Below are positions 63,844 to 64,000 of a DNA stretch of 64,000 bases, piece by piece. The notes below the pieces were generated by a model, which saw only the letters and a list, made by a program, of their open reading frames with translations, was not told the origin of the DNA and did not search any database. The stretch covers positions 170,985-234,984 of the forward strand of contig JAQSCO010000057.1 of NCBI GenBank assembly GCA_029945445.1. Direction: 5' to 3'. Position 1 is the stretch's first letter. Each line of letters begins with the position of its first letter. This DNA comes from Lacunisphaera sp. Its GTDB lineage: Bacteria > Verrucomicrobiota > Verrucomicrobiia > Opitutales > Opitutaceae. The position numbers were made by a program, and so were the translations under genes.

Positions 63844-64000
63844 ATGGGATTCTTCGACCGCCTCAGCCCGAAAAAACCGGACCAAACGCCTGCCGCCATC
63901 CCGGCCGAGTCTGCGCCCGCGCCAGAGAAAACCGCCGCCGCGGGTGGCGTCCTGCCCAAGCTGACCGAGGCCCGCGCCAAGCTGAAGGCGAAGGATCTGC
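63844..64000 (+). CDS. N-terminal part of an unidentified protein, cut by the window edge
   Basis: ATG 63844 opens a frame that remains open to the last base (52 codons). It begins MGFFDRLSPKKPDQTPAAIP, then an Ala/Pro-rich linker and a basic helix ending KLTEARAKLKAKDL. There is no signal peptide. Identity cannot be given from this fragment. Confidence 0.5.
   Translation, partial: MGFFDRLSPKKPDQTPAAIPAESAPAPEKTAAAGGVLPKLTEARAKLKAKDL

Overview
This is a GC-rich (roughly two-thirds G+C by eye), gene-dense stretch of a Gram-negative chromosome. The gene content points to the verrucomicrobial family Opitutaceae: a TamB/Omp85 pair, TonB-dependent uptake without SusD, EF-hand and DUF4214-like surface proteins, homodimeric glycyl-tRNA synthetase and few Shine-Dalgarno sites. 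No rRNA, tRNA, CRISPR array, transposase or prophage gene was seen. The taxonomic call is an inference from gene style, not from a marker gene.

Layout. 1-2155: the end of an unidentified gene, a bidirectional hairpin, and an LtaS-type sulfatase/phosphotransferase on the minus strand. 2297-9635: a complete, tightly overlapping histidine operon in the order hisG-D-C-B-H-A-F-IE. It is preceded by an 11-residue leader peptide with five consecutive His codons, alternative hairpins and an intrinsic terminator, which together form a classical attenuator. 9701-14404: M16 peptidase, a 27-bp inverted repeat, a YceI-like protein, a DUF962 membrane protein and an unrecognised protein. 14508-22601: glyS, tamB, a tamA-like Omp85 gene and a SYLF-domain lipoprotein-like gene. 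22610-24341 (minus): three small envelope genes, including a Tat-exported WYL-like domain. 24451-29606: DUF4202 protein, then a translationally coupled set (CHASE2 adenylate cyclase, SH3 protein, M48 protease), a haem-binding protein, a cupin and a 49-residue ORF. 29616-31506 (minus): threonine dehydratase and a four-EF-hand protein. 31588-37908: orphan RelE-like gene with pssA, an AT-rich palindrome-bearing gap, dnaN, two membrane proteins, gnd, and a beta/gamma-crystallin protein. 37972-42807: SGNH/TPR protein, carbamoyltransferase, SxtJ-like protein and DUF5989 protein, probably one modification system of unknown substrate. 42830-57213: an alpha-glucan utilisation locus. 57430-64000: housekeeping and envelope genes (MBL hydrolase, gmk, miaB, 5'-nucleotidase, lytic transglycosylase).

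How the parts work together. The glucan locus contains a secreted amylase-esterase fusion, a MalA-type TonB receptor, exported GH31 and GH13 enzymes, an SLC45-type sugar/cation symporter, cytoplasmic MalQ and an AraC regulator. It reads as a complete route from extracellular starch-like glucan to cytoplasmic glucose. The his operon carries the enterobacterial gene order, the HisB and HisIE fusions, and a His-codon attenuator, which suggests that it was acquired as a unit together with its regulation.

The most notable observations are the his attenuator (2341-2475), the carbamoyltransferase/SxtJ/DUF5989/SGNH cassette (37972-42807), the palindrome and DnaA-box-like site upstream of dnaN (32863-33058), and the GH13-Ig-esterase fusion (42830-46102).
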